The notes below the pieces were generated by a model, which was given only the letters and a program-made list of their open reading frames with translations, was not told the DNA's origin and did no database searches. Made by a program: the position numbers and the translations under genes. Shown here one piece after another: positions 9,907 through 22,739 of a stretch of 64,000 nucleotides of DNA. Location: the NCBI RefSeq assembly GCF_028280385.1, contig NZ_JANQLX010000015.1:744001-808000 (forward strand), in the 5' to 3' direction. Numbering within the stretch: the first letter of the stretch is position 1; the number at the start of each line of letters is the position of its first letter. This DNA is from Allomuricauda sp. Lineage in GTDB: Bacteria; Bacteroidota; Bacteroidia; Flavobacteriales; Flavobacteriaceae.

Positions 9907-10098
9907 GCTAATATTAAAAAAATGGAAAGCCAAAGAAAAGCCAACATACATTCTTTGCTTTTAATTTTTTGTACATTGCGGGTGTCCAATTAGACAACGA
10001 TTTTTCCTTTCGTTGTATTTTCATTTCGTTCGTATCCGTTGAAAGAAGAATTATTCTTTTGATAAAACCATAAATAACTACTTATGGAAGGTACAGGT

Positions 10099-12123
10099 AT
10101 GGACAAATATTTTCTTTCCCTATTGGCAGTGGTAACAATACTGTTGGGATGCAATGACAAAAAATCAACAAAAGGTATCAAGCAGGATGGACTGCTCCAT
10201 TTTTCAAAAAACATTTTGGACTACACCGGCACACCCAAAAATGTAAGGGACAGGAGTATGCTCATGTATTCCGACCAAGGAGCCTGGTTTGCATATGGAT
10301 TACCCCCAAAGGGAACTGAACATGGCGGGTTTTCGGGACCATTTCTTATGACCCAGGAAAATGGGGTTTGGGCAAGTCAATGTCTGACATCGCTGCAACT
10401 CACCACACTGAACGGCCATAAAACCATAGATTGGAAAAATACCCTAGTGGAACAAAAAAGCTATTCCAGTCATCTGGAAAGACACTTCTCCGATTCGATA
10501 TTGGAGGTAAAACAAACCCTTGTTTTCCTATCCGGCCATACGGCCATGATAAAAAGTATGGTGACCAATATGTCCAAGGAACCTATTAGCCTTAAAGCCC
10601 ATTTTTCTGGGAATTTGTTTAAAACGGGCATTCACCTCTCCAAAGAGGATGGAATCTTGAAACTCGCTTCCAGCAAGAGCAATGCCATGGGGTATGTACA
10701 GTTTTTATCTCCAAAAGTGGATTTGTCGGTTTTGGATGACCATTCGTACATGGCCAACTCGGAATACTTTGATCTAAAACCGGGAGATTCAATTCCAATT
10801 TTGGTATCACAAACGTTTATTTTTCCGGAATACTCTTGGCCAAGGGAGCAACAAGTCATTTTGGATACAGATTTTAATGCCCTTTTGAAAGCAAGACAAC
10901 AAGAAAAAGGGCATCAGTTATCCATCCTAAAGGACGAGCGCCGACAAATCTTTTCGGATAGCAGTCATTTGCGATTGTTGGCAAAAGCGCAGCTTACACT
11001 GCAAAATAATTGGAGAATACCAGCAGGGGAGTTAAGATATCAAGGGCTTTTTCCGAGTTATCATTATGAGTGGTTCCATGGATTTTGGTCCTGGGACTCT
11101 TGGAAACACGCCGTGGGATTGGCAGATTACGCGCCCCAGCTTGCCAAAGATCAGGTTAGGGCCATGTTTTATTTCCAAAAGGAAAACGGTTTTATTGTGG
11201 ATTGCGTTTACAGGGATACTACCATTGAGCCCCACAATTATCGGGATACCAAACCTCCACTTGCGGCTTGGGCAGTGGCCAAAATTGTAAGGAAACATTC
11301 CGACACTGCTTTCGTTAGGGAAATGTATCCCAAACTAAAAAAGTACCATAAGTGGTGGTACGCGGATCGGGACCATGATCAAGATGGCCTGTGCGAATAT
11401 GGCGCTACCGACGGTACTTTGATTGCGGCCAAATGGGAAAGTGGCATGGACAATGCCATTCGGTTTGATGACTCCAAAATTGTACAAAATTCATCCAGTG
11501 CCTATTCTTTGGATCAGGAAAGTGTGGACCTGAACGCCTATCTGTATGCGGAAAAAGCTTTTCTGGCCGAACTGGCGGGCATCCTTCAACTGCAGGAGGA
11601 GGTCCAAGATTGGGAACAGCAAGCCTTCAATCTTAAACAACGCATACAAGAACAGTTTTTTGACCCAAATGGAGGTTGGTTCTATGATACCAACTTGGAA
11701 GGCAATACCTTTATCAATGGGGCAGGGAGTGAGGGTTGGATTCCACTTTGGGCCAAAGTGGCCACCCAAGAACAGGCCGAAGCCATAAAAATAAAAATGA
11801 TGGATCCAACTAAGTTTTTTGTAAAAGTTCCTTTTCAGACCATGTCCGCAGATCATCCCAAGTTTGATCCCATGAACGGATATTGGAGAGGACCTAATTG
11901 GTTGGATCAGGCGTACTTTGGTATCAAGGGATTAAGAAACTATGGATATGGCCAAGAAGCTGATCGGGCAACCGCTAGACTTTTGAATGGAGGAGAGGGA
12001 ATATTGGAATTAGGGGCACCCATCCATGAAAATTACCATCCCTTGACCGGGAAGGGGCTGTACGCCAAAAATTTTAGCTGGAGTGCCGCCCATCTAATAA
12101 TGCTATTGACAAACGACAAATAG
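10099..12123 (+). CDS. GH63-like (alpha/alpha)6-barrel glucosidase lipoprotein
   Basis: Predicted to remove terminal alpha-linked glucose in the periplasm or at the membrane. The 674-residue protein (start MDKYFLSLLAVVTILLGC, lipobox Cys 18; an in-frame ATG at 10084 would add five residues including a Glu) has an N-terminal beta-sandwich (to about residue 260) and a C-terminal barrel (about 290-674) with the family blocks GFWSWDSWKHAVG, KWESGMDNAIRFDD and GAPIHENYHPLTGKG. By analogy with GH63 enzymes such as E. coli YgjK, the Asp in SGMDN (residue 451) is the general acid and the Glu in HENYHP (residue 644) the general base. It is also similar to mannosylglycerate hydrolases (MGH1-like), so the exact sugar is uncertain. 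It is first gene of a plus-strand operon; the next gene starts 3 bp after its stop, followed by a beta-galactosidase. Confidence 0.88.
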   Translation: MDKYFLSLLAVVTILLGCNDKKSTKGIKQDGLLHFSKNILDYTGTPKNVRDRSMLMYSDQGAWFAYGLPPKGTEHGGFSGPFLMTQENGVWASQCLTSLQLTTLNGHKTIDWKNTLVEQKSYSSHLERHFSDSILEVKQTLVFLSGHTAMIKSMVTNMSKEPISLKAHFSGNLFKTGIHLSKEDGILKLASSKSNAMGYVQFLSPKVDLSVLDDHSYMANSEYFDLKPGDSIPILVSQTFIFPEYSWPREQQVILDTDFNALLKARQQEKGHQLSILKDERRQIFSDSSHLRLLAKAQLTLQNNWRIPAGELRYQGLFPSYHYEWFHGFWSWDSWKHAVGLADYAPQLAKDQVRAMFYFQKENGFIVDCVYRDTTIEPHNYRDTKPPLAAWAVAKIVRKHSDTAFVREMYPKLKKYHKWWYADRDHDQDGLCEYGATDGTLIAAKWESGMDNAIRFDDSKIVQNSSSAYSLDQESVDLNAYLYAEKAFLAELAGILQLQEEVQDWEQQAFNLKQRIQEQFFDPNGGWFYDTNLEGNTFINGAGSEGWIPLWAKVATQEQAEAIKIKMMDPTKFFVKVPFQTMSADHPKFDPMNGYWRGPNWLDQAYFGIKGLRNYGYGQEADRATARLLNGGEGILELGAPIHENYHPLTGKGLYAKNFSWSAAHLIMLLTNDK

Positions 12124-12126
12124 ACC

Positions 12127-15100
12127 ATGGAATACACAGAACTGAAAATCAGCACTGCGGAAGCGGAGCAAATTCTACATCATTCCTTTGGGATAAATGG
12201 AAAGGCGAAACCTTTACCAGGGGAAATAGATTTCAATTTTCGCATTGAAGTACCGGATGGCGATGGCTATATACTTAAAGTTTCCCGAGCAAATGAAGAT
12301 TTGGAATATCTGGAATACCAACAACTGCTGCTCCAATATGTGGAACAAAAAGGGAATGACCTTATTTCTCCCAAAGTGGTAAAAGATACGGAGGGAAATA
12401 CCATTGCTACCTATAAAGATCAAAATGGCAATGGAAGAAACGTAAGGCTGTTGACATGGATACCAGGTAGAATTTGGAGTCAGGTCAATCCCCAATTGGA
12501 TGCACTTCGTGCCAGTTTAGGTGAACAGTGCGGGTTGCTGACCAAGGCTTTGGAAGGCTTTGATCATCCCATGGCCCATAGGCGATTTGATTGGGATGTG
12601 GCACAAGCCCTGTGGACCAAGGAACATTTGAATCTATTTGAAGATGAGGAAAGGGAAATCCTATCCTATTTTATTCAGGAATTTGAAAGGGGACATAAAG
12701 CCTATACACAACTTAGAAAGTCGGTGGTGCACAACGATGCCAATGACAACAATATTGTGGTTACCGAAGACCTGGTACAGCCTTCGGTGAGGGCATTTAT
12801 TGATTACGGGGATGCGGTACACACCCAAATCATCAATGACGTGGCCATTGCCTCTGCCTACGCTATAATGCACCATAACGACCCCTTAGCTGCTTCGACT
12901 CCCATTGTAAAAGGTTACCACAGTGCATATCCTCTATTGGAGTCAGAACTGGAGCATCTCTATGTTGCCATTGCAATGCGTTTGGTCATTTCTGTTACCA
13001 AATCGGCGCTTAACAAAATCAAGGAGCCGGACAACGAGTATCTCCTAATCAGTGAAAAACCGGCCTGGGAAGTTTTGAAAAAATGGTATGAGGTCAACAA
13101 GGATTTTGCCCATTACTCCTTCAGACAAGCCTGTGGTTGTTCCGTTCATCCGGATGAGGATAGGTTCACGGCCTGGGCCAAAACCAATTCATTTAAATTG
13201 GAAGGTCTTTTTCCCGAACACACTAACAAGGGAATCCACCTTTTGGATCTAAGTGTTTCCAGCAGTTGGGTGGGACATCAAAAGGAATTCAATGACTTGG
13301 ATTTGTTCCAATTCAAAATAGAACAGCTTCAGAAAAAACATCCCAATAAGGTTTTGGCAGGAGGTTATTTGGAACCCCGGGCCCTATACGGAACTGCATC
13401 CTATGGAAAATTGGGAAACCAAGGTCCGGAAAGCAGGACCGTGCACTTGGGTGTTGATTTTTGGCTACCTGCCGGAACGGCTGTTCATGCACTGTTTGAT
13501 GGAGAGGTGGTAACCGCGGTCAACGATTCGGGGGATAAAGAATATGGTGGTCTGGTCATATTGAAGCACCAGCAGGATGGATGGGCATTTTATAGCCTCT
13601 ATGGACATCTTACCGTGGATAGCGCAACCAAACATCAAATTGGCGACTTGATTAAAGCGGGTGAAGGAATTGGCATGTTGGGCAACTACCCGGAAAATGG
13701 GAACTGGGCACCGCATTTGCACTTTCAATTGATGCTGTCACTTTTGGACTATAAAGATGATTTTCCGGGGGTGGCCTACCCTAATCAGATTGAAGTATGG
13801 AAAGGTTTGTGCCCTAACCCCAATTTACTCTTCAATATCAAGGAATTAAAAGCCCATGCAGCGCTGTCCAACCACACATTAATCTCCTACAGAAAAGCAC
13901 ATTTAGGAAAAAGTCTTAGTCTTCAGTACCAAAATCCGGTTCATATGGTCCGGGGTGCAGGACAATACCTTATAGATCAAACCGGGCGCAACTATTTGGA
14001 TACCGTAAACAATGTGGCACATGTGGGCCATGAAAACTATGAGGTGGTAAAGGCAGGGCAGGATCAAATGGCGTTGTTGAATACCAATTCCCGATACCTG
14101 CACAAGAACATAAACGAGCTGGCCGAATTATTGTTGGAGACCTTGCCCAAGGAGTTATCGGTACTACACTTTGTCAATTCGGGGAGTGAGGCCAATGAAC
14201 TGGCCATCCGAATGGCCAAGGCGGTGACCGGACAGCGTGACATCATTGCTTCGGAAATTGGGTATCATGGGAATTCCAATATGTGCGTTGATATCAGTTC
14301 GTACAAATTTGATGGGAAAGGAGGCGCTGGTGCCCCCGAGTATACCCATATTTTCCCACTTCCCGATGCTTTCAGGGGAAAATATCGAGGTGCTGACACA
14401 GGACATAAATACGCCAAGGAGGTTCAGCTCAAAATCGAGGAGATCCATGCCAAACAAAGAGGTGTTTGCGCTTTAATTGTGGAATCCATTATTAGCTGTG
14501 GTGGACAAATTGAACTTCCGGAGGGCTTTTTGGCCAAAGCATATGAATATGTCCGTGAAGCAGGCGGTGTGTGCATTGCAGATGAGGTACAGGTGGGTTG
14601 TGGACGTGTAGGGAAAGCCTTTTGGGGATTTCAATTGAATAATGTGGTCCCTGATATTGTGACCATTGGCAAGCCCTTGGGCAATGGACACCCTTTGGCG
14701 GCCGTGGCGTGCACCCAGAAAGTGGCAGAAAAGTTTGCCAACGGTATGGAATACTTCAACACCTTTGGCGGTAATCCCGTGTCATGTGCTATAGGCACCG
14801 CTGTAATACAGCAGGTTACCCACGGGAAGCTTCAGGAAAATGCCTTAAAGGTCGGCAACCATCTTAAAGAACAATTGCAAAACCTGTCACAGAAGTTTCC
14901 GATAATTGGGGATGTTCGGGGACAGGGGCTATTTCTTGGATTTGAGCTTGTGGACCCAGAGATGCATCCCATGGCCAATCAAGCTGACTACCTAGTAAAT
15001 CGTATGAAGGACCATGGTATACTTATGAGTACCGATGGTCCCGATCACAATGTCATTAAAATAAAGCCACCCCTGGTATTCACTATGAAAAATGCAGATG

Positions 15101-15162
15101 AACTCGTGTATTATCTGCAAAGGATATTTCAAGAGGATTTTATGCAACCCCACCGAATTTAA
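12127..15162 (+). CDS. Trifunctional fusion: APH-type kinase, M23 peptidase-like domain, class-III PLP aminotransferase/phospho-lyase
   Basis: One 1011-residue frame holds three domains. Residues about 1-340 are an aminoglycoside-phosphotransferase-fold kinase with catalytic H202-N-D204 plus N209 and metal-binding D226/D229 (IDYGD). Residues about 400-570 are an M23 (LytM) fold with all zinc/catalytic positions kept: H440xxxD444 and H530xH532. Residues about 600-1011 are a class-III aminotransferase with PLP lysine K849 ([16 protein letters not shown]) and the DEVQVGCGR block. No signal peptide, so cytoplasmic. In animals a kinase of the first type (hydroxylysine kinase) and a PLP lyase of the third type (5-phosphohydroxylysine or phosphoethanolamine phospho-lyase) act in sequence; the fusion suggests phosphorylation of an amino alcohol followed by elimination of phosphate and ammonia. 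The role of the M23 part is unknown. Neighbours are a GH63 and a GH2 glycosidase, spaced 3 and 9 bp. Confidence 0.9.
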   Translation: MEYTELKISTAEAEQILHHSFGINGKAKPLPGEIDFNFRIEVPDGDGYILKVSRANEDLEYLEYQQLLLQYVEQKGNDLISPKVVKDTEGNTIATYKDQNGNGRNVRLLTWIPGRIWSQVNPQLDALRASLGEQCGLLTKALEGFDHPMAHRRFDWDVAQALWTKEHLNLFEDEEREILSYFIQEFERGHKAYTQLRKSVVHNDANDNNIVVTEDLVQPSVRAFIDYGDAVHTQIINDVAIASAYAIMHHNDPLAASTPIVKGYHSAYPLLESELEHLYVAIAMRLVISVTKSALNKIKEPDNEYLLISEKPAWEVLKKWYEVNKDFAHYSFRQACGCSVHPDEDRFTAWAKTNSFKLEGLFPEHTNKGIHLLDLSVSSSWVGHQKEFNDLDLFQFKIEQLQKKHPNKVLAGGYLEPRALYGTASYGKLGNQGPESRTVHLGVDFWLPAGTAVHALFDGEVVTAVNDSGDKEYGGLVILKHQQDGWAFYSLYGHLTVDSATKHQIGDLIKAGEGIGMLGNYPENGNWAPHLHFQLMLSLLDYKDDFPGVAYPNQIEVWKGLCPNPNLLFNIKELKAHAALSNHTLISYRKAHLGKSLSLQYQNPVHMVRGAGQYLIDQTGRNYLDTVNNVAHVGHENYEVVKAGQDQMALLNTNSRYLHKNINELAELLLETLPKELSVLHFVNSGSEANELAIRMAKAVTGQRDIIASEIGYHGNSNMCVDISSYKFDGKGGAGAPEYTHIFPLPDAFRGKYRGADTGHKYAKEVQLKIEEIHAKQRGVCALIVESIISCGGQIELPEGFLAKAYEYVREAGGVCIADEVQVGCGRVGKAFWGFQLNNVVPDIVTIGKPLGNGHPLAAVACTQKVAEKFANGMEYFNTFGGNPVSCAIGTAVIQQVTHGKLQENALKVGNHLKEQLQNLSQKFPIIGDVRGQGLFLGFELVDPEMHPMANQADYLVNRMKDHGILMSTDGPDHNVIKIKPPLVFTMKNADELVYYLQRIFQEDFMQPHRI

Positions 15163-18324
<3,162 letters not shown>

Positions 18325-18345
18325 TTGATATTCCAATGAAATAAG

Positions 18346-18371
18346 AAGGCTTCCTGAAAAGGAAGCCTTTT
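18346..18371. terminator. Bidirectional rho-independent terminator
   Basis: AAGGCTTCC (18346-18354), loop TGAAAA, GGAAGCCTT (18361-18369) followed by TT; the 9-bp GC-containing stem has A/T runs on both sides. It sits between the convergent GH2 gene and the family-10-like glycosidase gene and can serve both. Confidence 0.85.
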
Positions 18372-18409
18372 GATTAGCTTTCAAATAAAGTGCGTGGGTG
18401 TAAAACTGT

Positions 18410-19525
18410 CTATTGGCCGTTGTATTTGCCGTTGTATTTCTTGATGATGGCCAAATGTTTATCGTCCAGGGAACCAGCAGTAAAAAAGGAAATTCCCTTT
18501 GCACCTTTATCGTGGGCATTGATAATGGCCTGCTCAAAGTCATCATAATTCTTTCCGTAGTGACCATTAAGGATTCCGGTAATGAGGTCTTGGTGATCAT
18601 CCAGGTCACGAACCCCTTCTTGAGTGGCAAAACCAACCCATCCCACATTCCCTTGATGGTCTTTTTTGTAGGCCATGGGAAAAAAGGTATCCAAATTCCA
18701 ATGGATCCAATCCTGCCGCACATATTCCCTTGCCAATTGGGGAAATGGAAAAACTGCCGCCGAAGTGGCCACTCCTTTTTTATGACATATCTCCACGCTC
18801 TCGTTCACCAATGAAGTAATGGCATTCATTCGGAACTGCTGCCAAGCCGGATTTTCGGCCCGATCTTCCAAATCCATGGGGTCTACTCCAAAAATCTCTT
18901 TGTATTGTTTTCTTGCATTGGGATGATACCCAAAATCGTAGGCATCAAGTATGCGATCTTGTACCAGGGGTCCTCCCTCATGCTTATATTTTTTTTGAAG
19001 GTCCGCACCGAGGATTACGTCCACAAAACGGATGTAGTCAAAATGAACCGAGGCAATCCCTGGAATTTCCGCCTTTTCCTTTACCCTACTTTTTATAAAT
19101 TCCCTGGCTCCTTCAGAAAAGGGGCTTAAAAAATTGTAGTAGCTCACATAAGGGTCATAATCACGGCAGTTTTGGCCCAGTGCATTGACGGAGTACCATT
19201 CCGGGTGTTTTTGGGCCTCTTCAAGTCCGCCAATATTCATCATCCATAGCCAGGCATGCACGCGAATGCCATAGTCCTTGGCCAAGGGAATCAATTCCTT
19301 GAGCCGTTCCGTACTGGCATTGGGAAGTAGGTCGGTTATACCTGCATCGGCCAAACGTTTTAACCTTTTGCGTTGTTCCGCCTCATTGGCGTTACCTTGT
19401 TTAACATCTCCCCAAGCGGTGAAATAGAATGCTTGGTCTGAGAAGCCATTGTCTACTTTTTGGGCTTTGGCGGCTGTAAAAATGAATAAAAAAAGGGTTA
19501 AGATCAGGCTTGTGCAGTTCTTCAT
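18410..19525 (-). CDS. Family-10-like glycosyl hydrolase (GHL10), secreted
   Basis: The 371-residue protein has a Sec signal peptide (to about residue 21, TAAKAQ) and a TIM-barrel-like body with blocks seen in the GHL10/DUF187-type putative glycosidases: FYFTAWGDVKQGNANEAEQ, IRVHAWLWMMNIGG, GIASVHFDYIRF and HWNLDTFFPMAYKK. FDYIRF with its Asp is the conserved strand often proposed to carry a catalytic acid. Specificity of the family is poorly known; some members are linked to cell-wall or algal glycans. It converges on the glycosidase operon across a shared terminator and may belong to the same locus, but its own promoter and the 186-bp gap to the next gene make that an inference. Confidence 0.8.
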   Translation of the reverse strand: MKNCTSLILTLFLFIFTAAKAQKVDNGFSDQAFYFTAWGDVKQGNANEAEQRKRLKRLADAGITDLLPNASTERLKELIPLAKDYGIRVHAWLWMMNIGGLEEAQKHPEWYSVNALGQNCRDYDPYVSYYNFLSPFSEGAREFIKSRVKEKAEIPGIASVHFDYIRFVDVILGADLQKKYKHEGGPLVQDRILDAYDFGYHPNARKQYKEIFGVDPMDLEDRAENPAWQQFRMNAITSLVNESVEICHKKGVATSAAVFPFPQLAREYVRQDWIHWNLDTFFPMAYKKDHQGNVGWVGFATQEGVRDLDDHQDLITGILNGHYGKNYDDFEQAIINAHDKGAKGISFFTAGSLDDKHLAIIKKYNGKYNGQ

Positions 19526-19637
19526 TGAATTTAGATTTTGGTAATGGCTGCGGAAAGTACTTCTTTTCCGAATGAACTCCCATTTTTTTATCTAAACGGG
19601 ATTCAAACTACCCATGAACAGAATAGAACAGGCTGTC

Positions 19638-19657
19638 AACATCCAATTTTGGATGTT
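19638..19657. terminator. Possible hairpin terminator
   Basis: AACATCCA, loop ATTT, TGGATGTT, then TTTTCTTT on the plus strand. It lies between two minus-strand genes, downstream of the two-TM protein gene. The T-run is on the wrong strand for that gene, so function is doubtful. Confidence 0.3.
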
Positions 19658-19710
19658 TTCTTTAGGAATGGGAACATTGGACCGGAAGAATTCTGCTTGT
19701 GGTGGACGAA

Positions 19711-20163
19711 TTACTCCCCGTTACCATCCACTCTGTCGTCCAGTGCATTTTTCCAATAGGTATTTTGCTGGCCAACAACGGAGTTGAACTCGGAAAATAT
19801 TTTGTCGATGGCCTTTTGGTCCAGGCCCTTGGCTTTTTCAAATTCAAATTTTTGTTGCAGGAGCTCCAATTGTTGTTCGATTACCTTGTTGTGTAGCCAG
19901 TATTCCTCTAAATTCCAAAAAGTCAAAAGGGTGGTCAACAAAGTAACTACCGCAGTGATGACCAAAGCGATGTTTTTCTGCCATTCTATGAATTCTGGGT
20001 GCCCCTCAAACTGAAGACCAAGCGCAATGGTGGAGAGGGCCGAAAGCACTACAATGGGATATTTGTATAGCTTTACCAATTTAAACATATACTTCCGTTG
20101 TCTGGAGTATTTTAACTTACTGTTTTCCAGGGCTTTTTCAAGAAATTCCACTTGTTTGTCCAT
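19711..20163 (-). CDS. Two-TM SLATT/DUF4231-like membrane protein
   Basis: A 150-residue protein: basic amphipathic N-terminal helix (about 1-30), two TM helices (about 33-50 and 63-82), then a cytoplasmic helical tail with W..EYWLHNKVIEQQLELLQQKFEFEKAKG. The layout (two closely spaced TM helices, then a helix with conserved aromatic and Leu/Glu/Phe positions) matches DUF4231, a member of the SLATT group of predicted pore-forming effectors. Family membership is from layout, not a search. It starts 18 bp after the stop of an amidase gene on the same strand, so the pair looks co-transcribed: a peptidoglycan amidase and a small membrane protein, the gene set of a lysis or envelope-attack module. 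A holin-like or anchoring role is an alternative. Confidence 0.65.
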   Translation of the reverse strand: MDKQVEFLEKALENSKLKYSRQRKYMFKLVKLYKYPIVVLSALSTIALGLQFEGHPEFIEWQKNIALVITAVVTLLTTLLTFWNLEEYWLHNKVIEQQLELLQQKFEFEKAKGLDQKAIDKIFSEFNSVVGQQNTYWKNALDDRVDGNGE

Positions 20164-20181
20164 TGTAAAGAGTTTTAAAGG

Positions 20182-20856
20182 TTAGTGGCAAAGATTGTTT
20201 GCATCCACAGTTGTTCCCAGGTCAACTTCAGGTTTGGCATCGGCGAAGTCCTCAAAGACCAGCATATCATCAAAATTGCTTCCCAATACGAGGTCCTTAA
20301 AATGTTCCCACGGGAAATTTATGCCGGGATCGGTCCTACGGGTTGGGTCCAACTTGGCGTGGGATACCACATGTTCAAGATTGGGGTATTTGGCCCAACA
20401 ATATTTGACAATATCCGCTGTGATTTTTACTTGCCAGTCTGAAAATGGGTCTTGCTGTTGACTATTAACGAGTTCAACCCCCAAAGACCAATGATTGGTT
20501 TTATTCTTCCCTTCGTTCACCTCCGGATGCGAGACCGAATTCCTCACATGCCACGCAGCAAGGGTTTCTGGAGCACAGGCCCAGATGATGTTGCCGTGCT
20601 CTGCTTCATCTTCATCCGGAACCAACCAATGCCAACTGGCCTTCCCGGCCCTCATCACAGAAACCGCTCCGTCAGAAGAATGCCCCGCGGTGGCGTGGAT
20701 GATGATTCCCTTCACTCCAAAAATGGGGTTGTAGATACGTTTGGTGGTACACTTTGCCCAATGTTGCTTGATTCCGGGGTACCAAACCTCTGGCAATCGG
20801 ATGTTGGTGGGCTTGTTGGCAATGGGTAATTTGAAATGATAATCTTTCGGTTCCAT
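20182..20856 (-). CDS. N-acetylmuramoyl-L-alanine amidase (Amidase_2 type)
   Basis: Zinc amidase that cuts the bond between muramic acid and the stem peptide. The 224-residue protein (start MEPKDYHFKL at 20856; the longer frame to 20940 begins with a non-ATG codon and an unlikely N-terminus) shows zinc ligands in IIIHATAGHSSDG and in VVSHAKLDPTRRTDPG, and a Glu in WSLGVELVNSQQ that fits the family catalytic position. No signal peptide or lipobox is visible, as in phage endolysins and injected effectors but unlike most autolysins. C-terminal tail (about 190-224) is acidic. The only close partner is the two-TM protein gene 18 bp downstream. Confidence 0.88.
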   Translation of the reverse strand: MEPKDYHFKLPIANKPTNIRLPEVWYPGIKQHWAKCTTKRIYNPIFGVKGIIIHATAGHSSDGAVSVMRAGKASWHWLVPDEDEAEHGNIIWACAPETLAAWHVRNSVSHPEVNEGKNKTNHWSLGVELVNSQQQDPFSDWQVKITADIVKYCWAKYPNLEHVVSHAKLDPTRRTDPGINFPWEHFKDLVLGSNFDDMLVFEDFADAKPEVDLGTTVDANNLCH

Positions 20857-21126
20857 GGGATTATAGAGTTGAAAATGTGCTAAAACTGAAGGGGGAAGAA
20901 TCTTAAATATACAAAACAAACACGAAGACAGTTTGGTCAAAAACCTTAAAAATTCTAAGGATTTGCTGCAACAAAGGGAATTTTAACGTATTGACAACTT
21001 GAATGTTATCTAAGCAGATTCTAAAATTAAAATCACTGGTGGCGGGTACAGAACTTCCTTCAGCTGCCCGATCGTTGGCAGGCATGGTGCCCAGGCTAAA
21101 CAATAAGTCTTATTTATTGTACCCCA
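20857..21126. other. Gene-free stretch upstream of the amidase gene
   Basis: I see no convincing coding sequence here. A frame of 85 codons on the plus strand (21003-21260) has no recognisable features and runs through the tRNA relic, so I do not call it. The amidase promoter must lie here on the minus strand; no good match to TAnnTTTG with a spaced TTTG was found. Confidence 0.5.
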
Positions 21127-21127
21127 T

Positions 21128-21164
21128 AAAAAAAGTCACAACCTTAAAAACCGATTGTGACTTT
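21128..21164 (-). terminator. Rho-independent terminator next to the tRNA relic
   Basis: A 10-bp stem AAAGTCACAA/TTGTGACTTT (21132-21141 with 21155-21164) is followed on the minus strand by seven T residues. It lies in the same position relative to the tRNA relic as the terminator at 22740-22768 lies to the intact tRNA, and both end in CTTTTTTTATG. Confidence 0.7.
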
Positions 21165-21200
21165 GGTAGTAGCGGGATTGTGATTCGAAACAGAGACGTT
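21165..21200 (-). pseudogene. Decayed 3' end of an initiator-tRNA-like sequence (possible attachment-site relic)
   Basis: On the plus strand TAGCGGGA (21170-21177) followed seven bases later by TTCGAA repeats the layout of the 3' end of the tRNA gene at 22777-22849 (TAGCGGGA then CTCGAA). On the minus strand this is acceptor strand TCCCGCTA plus a TTCGAAT T-loop. The T stem no longer pairs and no D or anticodon arm exists. Same orientation as the intact tRNA, 1607 bp away. Confidence 0.5.
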
Positions 21201-21320
21201 ATCTTTATGGTATTCAATGTTTTAAATCTATGTTGCTTGATTGTTGACCGAATTATGTAACCTAATTCAATTGTGTGATTTATGGATCTACTCTATTTAA
21301 ACTTTTATTACGTCAAAAAA

Positions 21321-22337
21321 ATGCAAAAACTGTTTTCGTTTTCAATTATTTTGCTTTCGCTAAATATGACTGCTCAGATATCTTTTTCAGAGAGTGGAGA
21401 TTTGCAAATTTCAGGTGATGTCAAAAGGAATATTAAGCAACAAAAGGTTTTTAAGACAAGTTCGAGTCCTGGGATATATGAACAAATACTAAATGCAAAT
21501 CAAAGCATAATTTCACCTGGAGAGGAGATTACTGTTAAACATTATTTTTCTGGTTATGGATTTATTAATTTAGATTTCAATAAAATTGTTTTCATCCCAT
21601 CGGCAGATATACTTGAAGAGTCTTATTTAACTTCCGGAATTACTGTAGATAAAGACAATGAATTTATTTGGGGAGGAACTACCGACAAAATTATGTCTGG
21701 AGTAGCTTTTGTAAAACCTCTTAATTTCATTTTCTCACAAACACAAATAAAGTTTGATACACTTAGACTGAATCATCTAAGAGACTCTTTGAAGTTAAAT
21801 TCAAAGGATTATATTGACATATTGAGGAGCCTAGATTCTTTTGGGATTGTGGAAGTGGATTCATTGGATATAAACGATAAAGATGGGATTCTTTTTGTAA
21901 ATGAATACACCAACACCTATTTTAATGACCTTCTTTCCTTTTCACAAGGGGCTATTGGAGCCCCCAATTTACCAGATAATGCCAAAATTGAATTTAAAAA
22001 TATTCGTTTTCCAAGAAACATAGCAATTAATTCAGAATCTCAACTGTCTGGGGACCAAACTACCGCACCATTGATATGGCATTTTAAAGTCCGAGAAGAT
22101 ACACCTCCCGGTAAATACAATCTAAATTTTTTGTGGACTTATCATAATGGTCAAGAATGGATTAATGACAAGGAAACAATAGAGATTACTGTTATGAATT
22201 GGTTTGAAAGGCACAATAAATGCCTCCGAATAATTGCAATTATTGTGACTATTATGTCATTCATTTCACTAATTAAACCAGTGGTTGGTTTTTTTGGTTG
22301 GTTTTTGGGCAGAAAACCTCCCTCAAGCGAGGATTAG
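21321..22337 (+). CDS. Orphan secreted, C-terminally anchored protein of unknown function
   Basis: I do not recognise the family. The 338-residue protein (start MQKLFSFSIILLSLNMTAQ; an ATG 13 codons upstream is less likely) has a signal peptide, a beta-rich extracytoplasmic region (about 25-300) and a C-terminal TM helix (about 305-325, IIAIIVTIMSFISLIKPVVG) followed by a short GRKPPSSED tail. The segment near residues 250-295 (APLIWHFKVREDTPPGKYNLNFLWTYHNGQEW) looks like an Ig-like/NEW3-type beta domain that presents a protein near the membrane. Codon use is clearly more AT-rich than in the flanking genes. It is alone between the tRNA gene and a tRNA relic, on the opposite strand from the tRNA, which fits cargo of a decayed integrated element. 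Confidence 0.75.
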   Translation: MQKLFSFSIILLSLNMTAQISFSESGDLQISGDVKRNIKQQKVFKTSSSPGIYEQILNANQSIISPGEEITVKHYFSGYGFINLDFNKIVFIPSADILEESYLTSGITVDKDNEFIWGGTTDKIMSGVAFVKPLNFIFSQTQIKFDTLRLNHLRDSLKLNSKDYIDILRSLDSFGIVEVDSLDINDKDGILFVNEYTNTYFNDLLSFSQGAIGAPNLPDNAKIEFKNIRFPRNIAINSESQLSGDQTTAPLIWHFKVREDTPPGKYNLNFLWTYHNGQEWINDKETIEITVMNWFERHNKCLRIIAIIVTIMSFISLIKPVVGFFGWFLGRKPPSSED

Positions 22338-22739
22338 ATGCATATCTTCTAGGTTTAAAAAGGCTGGATTAAAGCTAATTATAGTTATTTCAAGTTGTGC
22401 ATAAACAATATATTCTTTTAACGATTTTGCTTTCAACTTTTTTTATTGTACCTGAGTACTTGATAAATGGAAATTCCAGTTAAGAACTGCTTTCTTTTTC
22501 TTAAATAGATTAATATGCATATTAGAGGTGAATTACCCTAAATTCTTGTTCTAGACTTTGAAATGATAGATAGTATTTTAAGTTTATAAAAACACATTTT
22601 TATCTGTTTATATGGATATTTTTGATTGCAACCTTTTAAAATGTATTGCAACCTTTTTGTATGCCCTTCTAAAGGTTTTAAGGAGAAATCAATTTTAAAC
22701 TTTGGAGAGAAAGGTCTGTGAATATTGACTTTACAACAT
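22338..22739. other. AT-rich gene-free stretch
   Basis: About 400 bp with no convincing gene. A 72-codon minus-strand frame (22538-22756) overlaps the tRNA terminator and has no recognisable domain. Composition is among the most AT-rich in the window, like the neighbouring orphan gene. Confidence 0.5.

Noticed and set aside
21003-21260. 85-codon plus-strand frame near the tRNA relic
   Set aside because: Runs through a terminator hairpin and tRNA relic, with no recognisable features or promoter.
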